From Pachyseris speciosa (taxonomy: Eukaryota; Cnidaria; Anthozoa; Scleractinia; Pachyseridae), in assembly GCA_016490735.1 (NCBI GenBank), contig JAEMWC010000560.1, forward strand, positions 353,501 through 417,500: a DNA stretch of 64,000 nucleotides. The letters run 5' to 3'. Below the pieces are notes generated by a model, which saw only the letters and a program-made list of their open reading frames with translations, did not search any database and was not told the origin of the DNA. Shown piece by piece: positions 62,785 to 64,000 of the stretch. The first letter of the stretch is position 1. Every line of letters starts with the position of its first letter. The position numbers were made by a program, and so were the translations under genes.

Positions 62785-64000
62785 TTGAAAGTGATGATGG
62801 CGGCGGAGGCTGCAAGTCGGTCTCACGCCGGAAGACCAGGGAGGATAAAATGGACAGATAATATGGTCCAGGATCTACTAGCATGCAAGAAGAAAGCTAT
62901 AGGACTGACCAACTCAGAAAACCCACCACTTCTTAGAAACGGACGCAAGAAAGGCTACATGAGCATTATGAAAGAGTTGTGGGACGACCTTGGCTAAGTA
63001 GGTTTGGGTTTATCAGCCCAAAATCTTCGCGACCACGCAGCAAAAGCCAACAGAAATTTAGAGAGTACTTCAAGCGATGATGTGTTTGCAGGTATAGAAG
63101 CTCCAATACATCCTGAATCTAAAAGTGGGCTTGAAAATTTATTAAACGAGAATGCAGACAAACCTTCGGAGTTAGATTTGCATATTTCCTTCGATCAGGC
63201 TGGTGTTTTGCATACGAAATATCAAGAACAGGCCATGCAACGTCCCCAGAGACAGGCTCCTATTCATTGGGAAAACAATGGAGGATTAATAACTGCTAAG
63301 ACGTCTGAACAATTAAATCAGCCAGCCATATCAGGTAACAACAATGAGGCTGCAATACCAGGAAAGCTACCTGAATATAAACATCTTTTTCTTCCATCGA
63401 GTGTGCTTTGGGGCCAAGATCCCGAGGGGAGACCAATAACAGTGAATGTGTCGACCATAGATGATGCCTACGATGAGATTGCCAAGTGGCGGAAAAATAC
63501 CTTTCTTGTCCCCTATGGGAAGATAGGGAGGGAATTCATCGACAAATTTACTGAACATATCAACGATTGGAATAATAGATCGCCATTGCAACACATCGCC
63601 CTGAAAGCTGCCATTGTTCTCTTAGCAGTTGGCCTCCAAAAGCCTAGTCAAAAGTCAAAAGCAAAAGATCACTAAGAATGTTTGTGCAAGCGACTCGATC
63701 AATGGAATAAAGGTGAAATCAACTCTCTTCTACGCGAAGGCCGCGTTATCCAAAGGCACCTAATCAGCTCCCACAGAAAGAATGAGCCGGATAGTGCCAG
63801 GGTCTTTGCTAACCTTGTCATGTCAGGACAAATTAACTCGGCTCAGCGATATCTGAGTGATGAGAACGGAGGAGGAGTCCTGCCTCTAACTGATGACGTA
63901 ATGAAACAGCTACGGGAAAAACATCCAGAGGCACAGGAAGCCCAACTTGGAACTCTTGCGTTTGGTCCAATGGAGCAAGTGCCTGACTTCATTTTCCAGC
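62785..64000 (+). mobile_element. Retroelement polyprotein N-terminal region, two in-frame stops, cut by window end
   Basis: One reading frame runs from 62785 to the last base, broken only by TAA at 62995-62997 and TAA at 63673-63675. Before the first stop are GRPGRIKWTDNMVQDLLACK and KGYMSIMKELWDDLG; after it LGLSAQNLRDHAAKANRN; after the second stop [19 protein letters not shown] and [20 protein letters not shown], then [11 protein letters not shown]. These blocks are typical of the region preceding the reverse transcriptase in abundant cnidarian retroelements. The exact clade is not certain from this part. The catalytic domain would lie to the right. With only two stops and no frameshift, the copy is recently inactivated. 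It may sit in an intron of the kinase gene, antisense. Confidence 0.65.

Overview
The window looks like nuclear DNA from a cnidarian, most likely a stony coral. This is an inference from four things: AT-rich sequence, intron-rich conserved animal genes, an intronless class A GPCR, and dense tRNA-headed SINEs, palindromic MITEs, BEL/Pao, LINE and Crypton-like remnants of the kind common in coral genomes. There are no operons, Shine-Dalgarno sites or CRISPR arrays. Exon coordinates were read by eye from GT/AG borders, reading phase and family conservation.

Four host genes are supported. (1) A single-exon rhodopsin-like GPCR lies at 11897-12919 (-). (2) BRF1, the TFIIB-related subunit of the RNA polymerase III factor TFIIIB, spans 21124-37525 (+) in 14 exons whose phases sum exactly to 635 codons plus a stop. 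(3) A single-pass glycoside-hydrolase-13-type protein of the SLC3A1/rBAT kind lies at 43017-47424 (+) in 3 exons; its first exon has two one-base frame breaks, both in homopolymers. (4) The C-terminal 410 codons of an RPS6KC1/RPS6KL1-type kinase with a degenerate DFG motif lie at 54608-62598 (-) in 8 visible exons, including a 31-nt microexon. Its N-terminus should lie to the right, beyond the window or beyond a retroelement at 62785-64000.

Most of the rest is mobile DNA. 1-6824: diverged repeats and a BEL/Pao gag-protease remnant. 6834-10737: a 3.9-kb terminal-inverted-repeat element with a perfect 9-bp target duplication, carrying a broken RecQ-like helicase gene. 10840-14165: a SINE split by an exactly 800-bp fold-back element (10-bp duplication), the GPCR, and a 1.16-kb TIR element (9-bp duplication) abutting the GPCR 5' side. 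14166-17643: a LINE tail and mostly unassigned DNA. 17644-20898: a nest in which one 6-bp-duplication transposon has been hit by a hammerhead-ribozyme element, SINEs and a G-rich MITE. 21-42 kb: BRF1, with MITEs, SINEs and a Crypton-like fragment in its introns. 42-54 kb: the GH13 gene and several palindromic elements. 54-64 kb: the kinase gene with repeat-rich introns, then a retroelement with two in-frame stops.

The most unusual item is a hammerhead ribozyme (18988-19070) inside a 385-bp insert. The insert has a 16-bp target duplication, a 5' inversion and a direct repeat that suggests a circular or tandem 250-nt unit, as expected of a retrozyme or Penelope-like non-autonomous element. The host genes have no evident functional link to one another; each belongs to a separate housekeeping or membrane process.
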